From assembly GCF_000019185.1 (NCBI RefSeq), contig NC_010334.1, positions 4,774,001 through 4,838,000 on the forward strand: DNA of 64,000 nt. Reading direction: 5' to 3'. The DNA comes from Shewanella halifaxensis HAW-EB4 (GTDB lineage Bacteria; Pseudomonadota; Gammaproteobacteria; Enterobacterales; Shewanellaceae). Under the pieces are notes generated by a model. That model had not been told where the DNA came from. It worked only from the letters and a program-made list of their open reading frames with translations, and did not search any database. The position numbers were made by a program, and so were the translations under genes. Positions 9,286 to 18,850 of the stretch are shown piece after piece. Each line of letters begins with the position of its first letter. The stretch's first letter is position 1.

Positions 9286-11205
9286 ATGACACTGTTTCGA
9301 CAGATATACACACTACTATTTGTGCTGTTTTTATTGGTTGTAGCGAGCTTCAGCTATGTGCAGTTTAGCGAAACTCAAAGCTTCCTCACGAAACAGATGG
9401 AATCCGATCTCAATAATACCAGCCATTCGCTCGGTATTATGCTGGTCCCCGATCTCGAAGCAGGCGACATAGTCGGTGCTGAAACACTGATCAATGTTAT
9501 TTTCGAGGGCGGTTACTATCAACAAGTCAAACTCACCTGGCTCGTCGATGGTAAACAACAGGTATGGGAAAACCCGATGACAATTGAGGGGGTTCCACAG
9601 TGGTTTATCGATCTAGAACTGTTTAAGACAATTAAGCGCGAGAGTACCATCACCTCAGGCTGGATCCAGTTAGCCCGTCTTGAGATAACCGCTCACCCTG
9701 GCTTTGGTTATCACGAGCTTTGGCGCACCATGACCAACGCAATCATCGTCTTTTCTATCCTATTTCTGATTGCGATTATCTTTGCCCGCGTCGGCCTCAC
9801 TTGGATCTTAAAGCCACTACATGACATCGCCGAACACGCCAAAGAGATCGCTAATCGCAAATTTGGCCCCGATATGAAAGTGCCTAAAACTGTAGAGCTT
9901 AAATCAGTAGTGCAAGCCTTTAATAGCATGTCTGAACAGCTCAAACAGATCTTTAACTCACTCGATGAAGAAGTGGGGGAATTGAGAAAGAAAAATCTCG
10001 TCGATCAAGTATCAGGCCTACCTAATCGCCAATACATGATGGGGCGTTTAAACAGTTGGCTAAGCGAGCCTAAAAGTGGCGCGCTGATGATGGCCAAGTT
10101 TGACTGGTTAGAAGAAGTTCATAGTAAATACGGTTATCAAGTCCGTGACGAAACCATCAAGTTGCTATCAGACAAAATGAAGCAACATTTAGACGGTGTA
10201 ACACCTTCTGTGATCGCACGAATTGCCGCTTATGAATTTGCCTTTCTAATCACAAGTTCTGAACATGAGCAAACCAGCAAATACCTACAAACCCTGATCC
10301 GCACGATTAATCAGGAGATCTCCAAGGCGGGCTGTAAGCCAAACGAAAACTTTACTATTGGTATTGCCGAGCGAATCGGCCAGATGTCGGTTACCGATAT
10401 CTTAGCTCAAGCTGATAATGCACAGCAGAAGTCCTTACAGGAAAATAAAGTGTTTCATTGGTTTGAGACCAATGAAAAACAATTATTCACTCGCGAGCAA
10501 TGGCGTGAGCATTTAAGTAACGCCATCACCGAAGGGAAATTCAAGTTGAAGTGGCAGCCCATTTTGTTCAATCAAACAGAATCCACGCTACAAAGAGAAC
10601 TATACTGCCAGCTAGAGATCCACGGAAAGATGGTGCATGCGGGTCAATTTATGCCCTACGTCGAACTACTCTCACTGGGTAGCCTGCTGGATAAGTGTTT
10701 AATTGAAACTGTTCATAGCAAGAAGTTACTCGAGAGAAACTTCGAGCCAATTGCAATTAACTTAACCTTCCAGAGCATAGGCGACCCAGAGTTCCATCAA
10801 TGGCTCAATAAGTTCCTACGCACGTCAAAACAACGAGAACGGATCTGTTTCGATATACCCGAAGCGGCCGTTTATAGCGACTCTGAAGCCTGTCAGGCAC
10901 TCTGCGCTATAATTAGAGACAATGGTGCTCACTTTGGTATTGACCACTTTGGCCGCCAATTTGGCTCAATGTCATACTTACAAAACTTACGCCCAAGTTA
11001 CGTCAAACTCGATCAGTCTTTTGCTTATTACGACGAGAGCGAGCACAGCAGTGAGCTATGCCGAGCACTCATCAACGTAGCGAAAGGGTTAGATATCGAA
11101 GTGATCGCTACCGGGATAGAGAAAGAGGCGCAACTTAAACGTTTCATGCCGTTAAAGACTAACGCCTACATGGGCTATATCTCGCCCCCCGTCACAGTCG
11201 AATAG
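9286..11205 (+). CDS. bpfD: LapD-type c-di-GMP receptor (degenerate GGDEF-EAL)
   Basis: 639 aa: transmembrane helix (about 7-27), periplasmic LapD-type sensor (about 28-148), second helix (about 150-170), HAMP (about 172-225), GGDEF-like domain and EAL-like domain. Both catalytic motifs are lost: the GGDEF site reads AAYEF (near residue 313) and the EAL site reads CQLE, which points to a receptor rather than an enzyme. Known role: c-di-GMP bound to the EAL-like domain lets the periplasmic part sequester the LapG protease, so the adhesin stays on the surface. Last gene of the operon; a terminator follows. Confidence 0.93.
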   Translation: MTLFRQIYTLLFVLFLLVVASFSYVQFSETQSFLTKQMESDLNNTSHSLGIMLVPDLEAGDIVGAETLINVIFEGGYYQQVKLTWLVDGKQQVWENPMTIEGVPQWFIDLELFKTIKRESTITSGWIQLARLEITAHPGFGYHELWRTMTNAIIVFSILFLIAIIFARVGLTWILKPLHDIAEHAKEIANRKFGPDMKVPKTVELKSVVQAFNSMSEQLKQIFNSLDEEVGELRKKNLVDQVSGLPNRQYMMGRLNSWLSEPKSGALMMAKFDWLEEVHSKYGYQVRDETIKLLSDKMKQHLDGVTPSVIARIAAYEFAFLITSSEHEQTSKYLQTLIRTINQEISKAGCKPNENFTIGIAERIGQMSVTDILAQADNAQQKSLQENKVFHWFETNEKQLFTREQWREHLSNAITEGKFKLKWQPILFNQTESTLQRELYCQLEIHGKMVHAGQFMPYVELLSLGSLLDKCLIETVHSKKLLERNFEPIAINLTFQSIGDPEFHQWLNKFLRTSKQRERICFDIPEAAVYSDSEACQALCAIIRDNGAHFGIDHFGRQFGSMSYLQNLRPSYVKLDQSFAYYDESEHSSELCRALINVAKGLDIEVIATGIEKEAQLKRFMPLKTNAYMGYISPPVTVE

Positions 11206-11218
11206 TGGCAAATAGATA

Positions 11219-11243
11219 AAGGTCTCTCAGGAGGCCTTTTTTG
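11219..11243 (+). terminator. Rho-independent terminator of the bpf operon
   Basis: AGGTCTC / GAGGCCT stem (one G-T pair) around a TCAG loop, followed directly by TTTTTT. It begins 13 bases after the bpfD stop. Confidence 0.8.
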
Positions 11244-11249
11244 ATTTTA

Positions 11250-11470
11250 GGTTCAAGGAAAGGCTAAGACGATAAAAGCCGAAACTGCCGGAAAAACTTA
11301 GAAGCATAGACGAGAGAAGCCGGAGAAAGCCGGAAAAACAACAGCGGGAATGAGAGGCTCTAGGTTCTGCCTTTCCGTCAGTGAGCTTGCGAACGTTGCG
11401 TTATCCGTCAGCGAAGCGTTCGTCTTAGCTTTAGGTTTCCTTGGACCTAGTACCTTTCTTAGCTATTCCT
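11250..11470. repeat. Imperfect palindromic spacer repeat, related to the 88-bp repeats at 33 kb
   Basis: No gene. The outer arms are complementary: AGGTTCAAGGAAAGGCTAAGACG at the left, interrupted relative to the right arm around 11424-11455 (CGTCTTAGC...TTTCCTTGGACCT). Inside are repeats of GCCGGAAAAA and CCGTCAGCGAAGCGTTCGTC. The same phrases (CTTTCCGTCAG, GCGAAGCGTTCGTCTTAGC, CCTAGGACC, CTAGGTTCT) form the tandem repeats at 32.8-33.4 kb, so this is a dispersed family in the genome. Confidence 0.6.
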
Positions 11471-11487
11471 AGGACCTTTTTTTAAAA

Positions 11488-11519
11488 CAAAAAAGCCTCT
11501 CGATTTCTCGAGAGGCTTC
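11488..11519 (-). terminator. Rho-independent terminator of the tRNA operon
   Basis: On the minus strand AAGCCTCTCGAG / CTCGAGAGGCTT-type hairpin (small AAAT loop) is followed by a run of T residues. It lies just downstream of the last tRNA gene. Confidence 0.8.
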
Positions 11520-11528
11520 ATGTAAAAG

Positions 11529-11605
<77 letters not shown>

Positions 11606-11663
11606 AAAATCTTTTATCTAACTTAACTTGCTAAATATCGAGTAAACTCGCTATTTATATATA

Positions 11664-11740
<77 letters not shown>

Positions 11741-11771
11741 AGTTTTTACAACTTTTAAAGCGTTAGGAAAA

Positions 11772-11848
11772 TGGGGTGACTGATGGGGTTCGAACCCACG
11801 ACAACCGGAATCACAATCCGGGACTCTACCAACTGAGCTACAATCACC
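11772..11848 (-). tRNA. hisR: tRNA-His (GUG)
   Basis: Anticodon loop TTGTGAT inside a CCGGA/TCCGG stem gives GTG. The acceptor has the extra 5' G(-1) opposite discriminator C73 that is typical of tRNA-His; CCA is encoded. It is the second gene of the cluster after tRNA-Arg. Confidence 0.95.
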
Positions 11849-11886
11849 ACTGATATTTCCTACTAACAAAACCGCCGTTTCCATTC

Positions 11887-11963
11887 TGGTGCACCCAGAA
11901 GGATTCGAACCCTCGGCCTCACCCTCCGGAGGGGTGCGCTCTATCCAGCTGAGCTATGGGTGC
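11887..11963 (-). tRNA. argX: tRNA-Arg (CCG)
   Basis: Anticodon loop CTCCGGA in a CACCC/GGGTG stem gives anticodon CCG. The acceptor GCACCCA pairs with TGGGTGC, discriminator A, and CCA is encoded. It is first in the minus-strand cluster, in the same order as argX-hisR-leuT-proM of E. coli, but with no leucine tRNA here. Confidence 0.95.
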
Positions 11964-11983
11964 CTGCCTTGTTAGCGGGGCAT

Positions 11984-12012
11984 ATAGTAGGTTCAAAACG
12001 CCCTGCCGTCTA
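11984..12012 (-). promoter_or_regulatory. Candidate promoter of the tRNA operon
   Basis: On the minus strand, TAGACG (-35-like) is followed after 17 bases by TACTAT (-10-like), then a GC-rich discriminator (GCCCCGC) typical of stringently controlled stable-RNA promoters, about 20 bases before tRNA-Arg. Confidence 0.4.
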
Positions 12013-12188
12013 CACCTGTTTTGCTTTTTTTATGGTTTTTATGTTTGTTCGCTCAAGATTTGAGTCATTTGTACAATTTTCCACTACAAAGCGTCAAAAT
12101 AATGACTTGGATAGAGGCCTTTTTCGTGTTATCAATACATATTAGCTTAAATTCTGTTCAGATTAAAAATTGCGATTGGCGGAACGAC

Positions 12189-14831
12189 ATGTTTAGGGAA
12201 GAAACATCTCAATCAAAAGAGGCATTGAGGTTAAATAAACGGATTACTCGTCTAAAAACCCTAGCGCTAAAATACAAGCGCGCCGAGATCACTCAAAATG
12301 CCTTACTAGCGATCTCTAGCTTAGCATCGAGTGTGACGACACCAAGAGAGTTCTATTCATCGCTGCATAGATCGATCAACAGACTGCTTCCTGCCGATAA
12401 TTTTTTTATCGCTACACTCAATGCAGATACAGGTAAACTTGAAGTTCCCTTCTTTCAAGACGAAAAAGATGCACACCCCAGAGAGTTCTACCCCGATGAA
12501 GAGCTGTCCGATACCCTTTACAGTGGACTCACTGGCTACGTGCTCAAAACAGGGCAAGCTTTAATCTGCAACGACGATACATACCAGCAACTCGTGACAT
12601 CAAATCTCATCACGCCTCGCGGCAGCAATTTTCACCAATGGATAGGCACCCCGATCCAAAGCGTCGATAGCACCATAGGCGTATTAGTTTTTCAAAGCTA
12701 CAACTGTGACACCGTTTATGATGAGATAGAAATTGAGCTAATGAACTTCATTAGCCACCATATTTCAGGTGTAATTCAACGCCTACAGAATCAAGAGCAG
12801 CTAGAGCAAGCGATCAACACCCGCACTAAAGAATTAAGCATTGCTTATAACAAGCTTAAGCAAGAGGTGTACGAGAGACGTCGTGCAGAACGTCTACAGA
12901 AGTCACTATTTGAAATTGCAGACTTAGCAAACTCAAATATCGACAGCCAAGAGTTCTACAGCGAAATCCATCGCGTCATTAGCCATCTACTGCCAGTCAA
13001 TAACTACTTTATCTCATTGCTGAATGAACAGCGCAATGCATTGACCTTTCCTTATTTCGTTTCTCAGTATGATCTCCCCGCTCCTAAATCTAGGGCGTTA
13101 AGTGATGGTTTAACCGAATATATTCTATTGAATAATAAGCCTAAGTTGCTCAACCATAATGATATAAAAGGGCTTATAGAATCTGGTGACCTCTATTGCA
13201 AAGCTCCTGAGCTCAATGATACTCAGGAGATCAGCCAGTGGATTGGTGTACCGCTATTTATCCACGGCAAAGTTAGTGGTGCACTGACTATTTACAGTTG
13301 TAGCTATAACCAACACTACCAGGAGAAAGACTTAGAACTACTGACTTTTGTCTCTCAACACATCGCCACGGCAATTGAAAAGAAACAATCTGAAGAGTCA
13401 TTAAAACAGAGCTACGAGCTGTTAGAAGAGAAAGTCGATGAGCGAACTAAAGCACTAGCAAGTGTCAATCAAGATCTTGAGAAAGAGATTAACCAACGTA
13501 AGCGTATCGAACGCCAATTAGTCCATGATGCTAAGCATGACAATCTGACCGGTCTCCCCAACCGCTCCATGTTTATGGAACGCTTAACCCAAGCGATAAA
13601 ACATGTACGTCGCCATAGCCTTGAAAGATTCGCCGTACTGTTTATCGATATGGATAGGTTTAAGCTACTGAATGACACCTTGGGGCATTTAGAAGGCGAT
13701 CGCTTTTTAATTGAAACCGCTAAGCGTCTTAAACAATGCATCCGTAACAACGATATGCTTGCCCGCTTAGGCGGTGACGAATTCGTTATTTTACTCGATA
13801 GTATCAGTGGCCAGCAGGACGCCGAAGATGTAGCGGAAAGAGTGCTTGCCGAGCTGTCTAAGCCCTACCAGCTTGCTAACCAGCAGTTTAAGTCCAGTGC
13901 CAGTATCGGCCTTGCTATGAGCGGCCAAAGTCGTTCTGACACCAGTGAATCGATACTGCGTGATGCCGATACCGCCATGTACCAAGCAAAATCACAGGGG
14001 AAAGGCTGCTATACGATATTTAATCACGGCGTAAATCAACGGCAAATCAAAGATCTCAAAATTGAAAGTGAGCTAAAAAACGCATTAATCAATAAAGAGT
14101 TGCAACTAAGTTACCTGCCGATCATGGCGCTAAACTCAGAGCAGGTCATTGGCTTTGAGCCCAGATTATTCTGGCATCACCCAAGTTTAGGCAAACTCAA
14201 ACAGGCACAGCTAAATAATATAGCCGAACACTGCCATATGGCGATTGAGCTAGACAACTACCTGTTAGAGCTGGTCAACCAAAGCTTTCACAGCATGCTG
14301 CAGCAATACGGCAATCAATTTCAGCTGCAAATATCGATCTCGAGCCAACACTTAAATCATAAACATGCATTAAGAGCCCTTAAAAACCGAATTAAGCAGT
14401 GCAGTTTCAATATCAGCAAGCTGACACTGTTTTTTAATGAAAAGGAATTCGTACAAAATACCGATAACCATATTAGTGCTTTCGATAGCCTCAATAAGCT
14501 TGATGCGAAATTGGGAATTGAAGCCTATGGCAGCGCCCATAGCGCCATCAGCAGCTTGATCTTCCTGCCTATTCAGGCCCTAAAACTCGATCCTAGTTAT
14601 GTCGCTCACCTAGAGAGCAAACAACATGTAAAGTTGGTGAAGGCCTACTTTAATGCGGCGCAAGCCCTTGGGTTAGACGTCTTTGCTGTTGGGATCAATG
14701 ACAGTAAACAATGTGAAGCGCTGCAGGAGATAGGCTTTACGAATGGTCAGGGGAGCGCGCTAGGCAATGTCATTGAGCTAGAACAAAAAAAAATAGTGTG
14801 TGTGCCTAACTTCAATAGGGCACACACTTAA
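12189..14831 (+). CDS. GAF-GAF-GGDEF-EAL protein, probable diguanylate cyclase
   Basis: 880 aa from the ATG at 12189 (MFREETSQ). The frame is open further upstream to 12021, but that extension is hydrophobic, atypical and overlaps the tRNA promoter region. Domains: two GAF-like sensor domains (about 45-200 and 240-400), a coiled coil with the ERRRAERLQ-type linker, and GGDEF (about 455-615) with an intact RLGGDEF near residue 527 and an RNND inhibitory site upstream. The EAL-like domain is degenerate: EPR replaces EAL and EAYGSA replaces the DDFG segment. I infer a cyclase whose EAL part is structural or binds ligand. No transmembrane segment in this form, so cytoplasmic. Confidence 0.85.
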   Translation: MFREETSQSKEALRLNKRITRLKTLALKYKRAEITQNALLAISSLASSVTTPREFYSSLHRSINRLLPADNFFIATLNADTGKLEVPFFQDEKDAHPREFYPDEELSDTLYSGLTGYVLKTGQALICNDDTYQQLVTSNLITPRGSNFHQWIGTPIQSVDSTIGVLVFQSYNCDTVYDEIEIELMNFISHHISGVIQRLQNQEQLEQAINTRTKELSIAYNKLKQEVYERRRAERLQKSLFEIADLANSNIDSQEFYSEIHRVISHLLPVNNYFISLLNEQRNALTFPYFVSQYDLPAPKSRALSDGLTEYILLNNKPKLLNHNDIKGLIESGDLYCKAPELNDTQEISQWIGVPLFIHGKVSGALTIYSCSYNQHYQEKDLELLTFVSQHIATAIEKKQSEESLKQSYELLEEKVDERTKALASVNQDLEKEINQRKRIERQLVHDAKHDNLTGLPNRSMFMERLTQAIKHVRRHSLERFAVLFIDMDRFKLLNDTLGHLEGDRFLIETAKRLKQCIRNNDMLARLGGDEFVILLDSISGQQDAEDVAERVLAELSKPYQLANQQFKSSASIGLAMSGQSRSDTSESILRDADTAMYQAKSQGKGCYTIFNHGVNQRQIKDLKIESELKNALINKELQLSYLPIMALNSEQVIGFEPRLFWHHPSLGKLKQAQLNNIAEHCHMAIELDNYLLELVNQSFHSMLQQYGNQFQLQISISSQHLNHKHALRALKNRIKQCSFNISKLTLFFNEKEFVQNTDNHISAFDSLNKLDAKLGIEAYGSAHSAISSLIFLPIQALKLDPSYVAHLESKQHVKLVKAYFNAAQALGLDVFAVGINDSKQCEALQEIGFTNGQGSALGNVIELEQKKIVCVPNFNRAHT

Positions 14832-14861
14832 GTTTAGCCTAGCTCAGGTATAGCTTAAGGA

Positions 14862-16877
14862 TTATTTGTTCTTAAACATATCTCTTAAGTTGGCAATATT
14901 GGCTTTGCCTGATTGCTGACGCTGCTCTACGGTTTGCACCGGTTTGCGGTTCTCCCAGATCAAGTCATCTTGTGGTAGTTCCATCAAGAAACGGCTCGGC
15001 TCGCAGCGGATGGTTTCACCAAACTGGCGTCGCTCGCGGCAGATCACAAACCACAACTCTTTTTGCGCGCGAGTGATCCCCACATAGGCTAAACGACGTT
15101 CCTCATCGACATTATCTTCGTCGATACTGCTTTGGTGCGGCAAAATCCGCTCTTCGGCGCCCACCATAAACACATAAGGAAACTCTAGGCCTTTAGAGGC
15201 GTGCAGTGTCATTAACTGTACTTGATCGCCGCCCTCATCTTCACTATTACGTTCCATCATGTCGCGCAATGTCAGACGAGTGACCACCTCAGGTAGTGTC
15301 ATACCTTCATCGAGCTCATCACCTTCAAGCATCTCTGTCACCCAGCGGTACAGTTCTGAAATGTTCTTCATGCGCATTTCAGCCGCTTTAGCGCTAGTAC
15401 TGTTTTCGTAAAGATAGTCTTCGTAGTTAATCTTTCTAATTAACTGCTTAACCGCTTCCACGGGATCACCACGCTCGGCACAGTCACCCATTTCAACCAC
15501 AAAACGGCCAAACTGATACAAAGATGACATCGCCGCAGGCGGCAGTTCATGATTCAGATCCGCTTCAAAGATCGCGGCAAACATGGAGATCTGCTTCATA
15601 TTAGCAAAGTTACCTAAACGCTCAAGCGTTGCCGGACCAATTCCCCGCTTAGGTAGGTTAACAATTCGCAAAAATGCATTGTCATCATCAGGGTTTACCA
15701 CTAAACGCAGGTACGCCATGATGTCTTTAATCTCTGCGCGGCCAAAGAAAGAGGTGCCTCCGCTGAGCTTATAAGGGATACGGTTAGTCATCAAAGCCCG
15801 TTCGAGTAAGCGCGACTGGTGATTGCCTCGATATAAAATGGCGTAATCACCATAGCTTGTTCGACCAACAAACTTATGGCGGATCATTTCCGCAATCACC
15901 CGCTCCGCTTCTTGCTCCTCGTTAGCAGCAATCAATACCCTAATGGGCTCACCATAAGCGAGCTCACTAAACAGTGCTTTTTCGTACACATGTGGGTTAT
16001 TGGCGATGAGGATGTTTGCGGCACGCAGAATTCGCTGGCTAGAACGATAATTTTGCTCCAGCTTAATCAACTTTAATCTAGGAAAATCTTTGCCGAGTAA
16101 TACTAAGTTTTGCGGCTTAGCACCACGCCAAGAGTAGATTGACTGATCGTCATCACCTACCACGGTAAAACGCGCCCGTTCACCAACCAATAACTTAACC
16201 ATCTCATACTGACTGGTGTTAGTGTCTTGATATTCATCCACCAGCATATATTGAATACGGGTTTGCCAGCGAGTTCTCACCTCTTCATTTTGCCTAAGTA
16301 ACAAAGTCGGTAATAAGATCAAATCATCGAAGTCGAGGGCATTATAGGCCTTCATATGCTGAGCATAACGCTGATACAACAAAGCAAAGAGTTGCTGTTG
16401 CTCGTCTTTAGCAATTTTTCGAGCTTGCTCAGGAATAACAAGATCGCCTTTCCAATTAGAAATGGTACTGGCCAATAACTTGAGTAAGTCTTTATCTTCG
16501 TCTAACTCATCTTGAGTCAGCTCTTTTAGCAGTGCAAAGGTATCTTGGTCGTCAAATAGTGAGAAGCCGGGCTTTAAGCCCACAACTTTATGTTCACGCT
16601 TAATGATCTCAAGGCCTAAGGTATGGAAAGTTGAGATCCACAAACCACGTGCTTCTTTACGTCCCATAGACTGCGACACACGCTCTTTCATCTCGCGCGC
16701 CGCTTTATTGGTAAAGGTTACCGCTGCGATATTGCGTGCTTTATAGCCACACTTTTCCACCAGATAGGCAATTTTATTAATAATTACTCTGGTTTTGCCA
16801 CTGCCTGCGCCTGCAAGTACTAAGCAAGGGCCGCTAACATAGTGAACGGCGTCATTTTGTCCGGGATTGAGCTTCAT
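14862..16877 (-). CDS. rep: ATP-dependent DNA helicase Rep (UvrD/Rep superfamily 1)
   Basis: 671 aa, close to the 673 aa of E. coli Rep. It begins MKLNPGQNDAVHYVSGPC and has Walker A AGAGSGKT (residues 22-29), the AVTFTNKAAREMKERV motif Ia, the DEYQDTN Walker B, the GDDDQSIYSWRGA motif III, QNYRSS motif IV, and TLHASKGLEFPYV plus VGITRAQKEL motifs V and VI. Role: 3'-5' helicase that removes proteins ahead of replication forks. The stop codon is 30 bases from the convergent c-di-GMP gene. Confidence 0.95.
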   Translation of the reverse strand: MKLNPGQNDAVHYVSGPCLVLAGAGSGKTRVIINKIAYLVEKCGYKARNIAAVTFTNKAAREMKERVSQSMGRKEARGLWISTFHTLGLEIIKREHKVVGLKPGFSLFDDQDTFALLKELTQDELDEDKDLLKLLASTISNWKGDLVIPEQARKIAKDEQQQLFALLYQRYAQHMKAYNALDFDDLILLPTLLLRQNEEVRTRWQTRIQYMLVDEYQDTNTSQYEMVKLLVGERARFTVVGDDDQSIYSWRGAKPQNLVLLGKDFPRLKLIKLEQNYRSSQRILRAANILIANNPHVYEKALFSELAYGEPIRVLIAANEEQEAERVIAEMIRHKFVGRTSYGDYAILYRGNHQSRLLERALMTNRIPYKLSGGTSFFGRAEIKDIMAYLRLVVNPDDDNAFLRIVNLPKRGIGPATLERLGNFANMKQISMFAAIFEADLNHELPPAAMSSLYQFGRFVVEMGDCAERGDPVEAVKQLIRKINYEDYLYENSTSAKAAEMRMKNISELYRWVTEMLEGDELDEGMTLPEVVTRLTLRDMMERNSEDEGGDQVQLMTLHASKGLEFPYVFMVGAEERILPHQSSIDEDNVDEERRLAYVGITRAQKELWFVICRERRQFGETIRCEPSRFLMELPQDDLIWENRKPVQTVEQRQQSGKANIANLRDMFKNK

Positions 16878-17084
16878 GGATACGTTATAACCAAGGTATT
16901 AAGGAAGGCATTAAAAGAGGAATGATAGCAGAAAGCCCCTAGCAAGCGGAAAAGTTATCGACAATATCTCGACTGTGATTATTAGTAACTCCATTTTTCA
17001 TTAATGTACTTATGAGCTTAATCACATAAAAGACAAAGTACTTAACGCAGCTCTATTGCCAAGTTTTTGGATGAAGATTACACT

Positions 17085-17106
17085 AATGAATGAACGTTCA
17101 TTCATT
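17085..17106. promoter_or_regulatory. Palindromic operator of the TetR regulator
   Basis: A perfect 22-bp palindrome with half-site AATGAATGAAC sits 12 bases before the likely tetR start codon. Perfect palindromes in this position are typical TetR self-operators, so the regulator probably represses its own operon with the RND pump genes downstream. Confidence 0.75.
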
Positions 17107-17118
17107 TTAGGCTATACC

Positions 17119-17703
17119 ATGCACAATAAATACGAGCTCATTCTTCGCGCGGCAGAAAAAATTATTGCAGCAGGTGGTATTCAAGGCTTATCCATGCAAT
17201 TGGTCGCAACCGAAGCTGGCGTTGCAGCAGGCACTATCTATCGCTACTTCAAAGATAAAGACCAGCTTATCCTTGAACTCAGAAAAGATGTGCTATCGCA
17301 AGTAGCTAGCGCCATATTGGAAGACCATCAAATAGGTACGATTGAGCAAAGATTCAAACGGATCTGGATGAAAATGTACAACTACGGAAAGCAACCCTCT
17401 CCAGCCAATTTAAGCTATGAGCAATATGCCAATCTTCCGGTGATCAATACCCAAGAGATCCGCCAGTTAGAGATGCAACTTTTCGCGCCACTGCAGCAAC
17501 TATTCGAACAGGGAAAAGCCCAAGGGCTAATCCAACCACTACACCCACGTATGCTTTACGCTCTCGCGATGGAACCCGCGATGACCATGGCACGAACTTG
17601 CAGACGCGGCCTTATTGATTACCAACCTAAAGATATTACTTTCGCCTGCGATTTATGCTGGCGGGCCATACTCAGCCCAAATACAACTACAGCGACAATC
17701 TAA
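17119..17703 (+). CDS. TetR-family transcriptional regulator of the adjacent RND pump
   Basis: 194 aa from MHNKYELIL at 17119. The frame extends back to 17056, but that stretch contains the perfect palindromic operator, so the later start is preferred. The N-terminal helix-turn-helix is standard (LSMQLVATEAGVAAGTIYRYFKDKDQLILEL, residues about 25-55); the C-terminal ligand domain is not diagnostic. The gene is followed 14 bases later by the membrane fusion protein gene on the same strand, which suggests an autoregulated efflux operon. Confidence 0.88.
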   Translation: MHNKYELILRAAEKIIAAGGIQGLSMQLVATEAGVAAGTIYRYFKDKDQLILELRKDVLSQVASAILEDHQIGTIEQRFKRIWMKMYNYGKQPSPANLSYEQYANLPVINTQEIRQLEMQLFAPLQQLFEQGKAQGLIQPLHPRMLYALAMEPAMTMARTCRRGLIDYQPKDITFACDLCWRAILSPNTTTATI

Positions 17704-17717
17704 AGGAGTTTCAGGAC

Positions 17718-18836
17718 ATGAAAAAGTGGAGCCTAGTGATGATTATCATCGCAGTACTGGCCTTCGGTTCAGTCATTGGTTTTAATATTTTTATAAAAGG
17801 AAAAATCGCCAATGCCATCGCTAATATGCCTGAAGCAGTGGCCCCAGTTACCGCAGTGGATGTCAAACAAAGTAAATGGCAACCAACAATCAACGCCATT
17901 GGGTTCATCGAGCCTAATCAAGGTGTGACCATTGCTAACCAAGTCTCTGGTGTGGTGTCTGCTATCCGCTTTGAAAATGGTAGCAAAGTTGAAGTCGGCC
18001 AAATGCTTATTGAGCTAGATTCTAAGGTAGAAAAAGCCAACCTTAAGAGCAAACAAGTTCAACTACCAGCAGCAGAGGCTGACTTTAAGCGCCTGAGTAA
18101 ACTCTACAAGCAAAACTCTGTCTCCAAGCAGGATCTCGACAATAGCCAATCTAAATACTTAGCGCTAATGGCCGACAGTGAAAGCTTAAGTGCAACCATT
18201 GGCCGCCGTGAAATTCGTGCACCATTTGCGGGTCTAGTGGGTATTCGTAATGTTAACTTAGGTGAATATCTACAAACGGGCAGCGAAATTGTTCGCCTTG
18301 AAGATATCAGCACCATGAAGATCCGCTTTACCATTCCACAAACTCAGCTCTCTCGTATCGCGACAGGGCAAAAGGTTCACGTCTATGTGGACGCCTATCC
18401 TACAGAGCCATTTGAAGGGGTTATCTCAGCCATCGAGCCCGCGGTCTTCTATCAAAGTGGTCTGATCCAGGTACAAGCGCGGATCCCAAATACCGACGCG
18501 AAACTACGTAGCGGCATGTTCGCTAAAGTCGATATTATGTTGCCTGAATTAACTCAACAGGTGGTGCTACCACAAACTGCAATTAGCTTTACTCTTTACG
18601 GCGACTCCGTCTATATCATCGAAGAGAAAAGTGAAAATGGCGAGCAGATCAAACGTGTTAAGCAAGTTAACGTTAAAGTGCTAGAGCGTGACGATATCAA
18701 TGCATTAGTCAGCGGTGGTATCAGTGCCGGTGATACTATCGTCACCTCGGGTCAGGTTCGCCTAAGTAACAACAGTAAAGTCAAAGTGACAGAGGATGAT
18801 GCATTAACTCCTCCCGCCACATTGCCACAGTTGTAA
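17718..18836 (+). CDS. RND efflux membrane fusion protein (HlyD/AcrA family)
   Basis: 372 aa from the ATG at 17718, which has AGGA at the right spacing; an upstream in-frame start at 17655 would overlap tetR. One N-terminal membrane anchor (about 5-27), then lipoyl-like halves (GFIEPNQGVTIANQVSG and IRAPFAGLVGIRNVNLGEYL) around a short helical hairpin, and a beta-barrel/membrane-proximal part ending in KVKVTEDD. It is the periplasmic adaptor of the RND transporter encoded 14 bases downstream. No outer-membrane factor is in the operon, so a TolC encoded elsewhere is presumably used. Confidence 0.92.
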   Translation: MKKWSLVMIIIAVLAFGSVIGFNIFIKGKIANAIANMPEAVAPVTAVDVKQSKWQPTINAIGFIEPNQGVTIANQVSGVVSAIRFENGSKVEVGQMLIELDSKVEKANLKSKQVQLPAAEADFKRLSKLYKQNSVSKQDLDNSQSKYLALMADSESLSATIGRREIRAPFAGLVGIRNVNLGEYLQTGSEIVRLEDISTMKIRFTIPQTQLSRIATGQKVHVYVDAYPTEPFEGVISAIEPAVFYQSGLIQVQARIPNTDAKLRSGMFAKVDIMLPELTQQVVLPQTAISFTLYGDSVYIIEEKSENGEQIKRVKQVNVKVLERDDINALVSGGISAGDTIVTSGQVRLSNNSKVKVTEDDALTPPATLPQL

Positions 18837-18850
18837 CGGAGGGTTTGGCA

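Noticed and set aside
11250..11470. Insertion sequence remnant with transposase
   Set aside because: No transposase-like reading frame and no clear target duplication; described only as a palindromic repeat.
12021..12188. N-terminal extension of the GAF-GGDEF protein
   Set aside because: The extra 56 residues overlap the tRNA promoter side, are not typical of the family and have no good ribosome-binding site; the ATG at 12189 was chosen.
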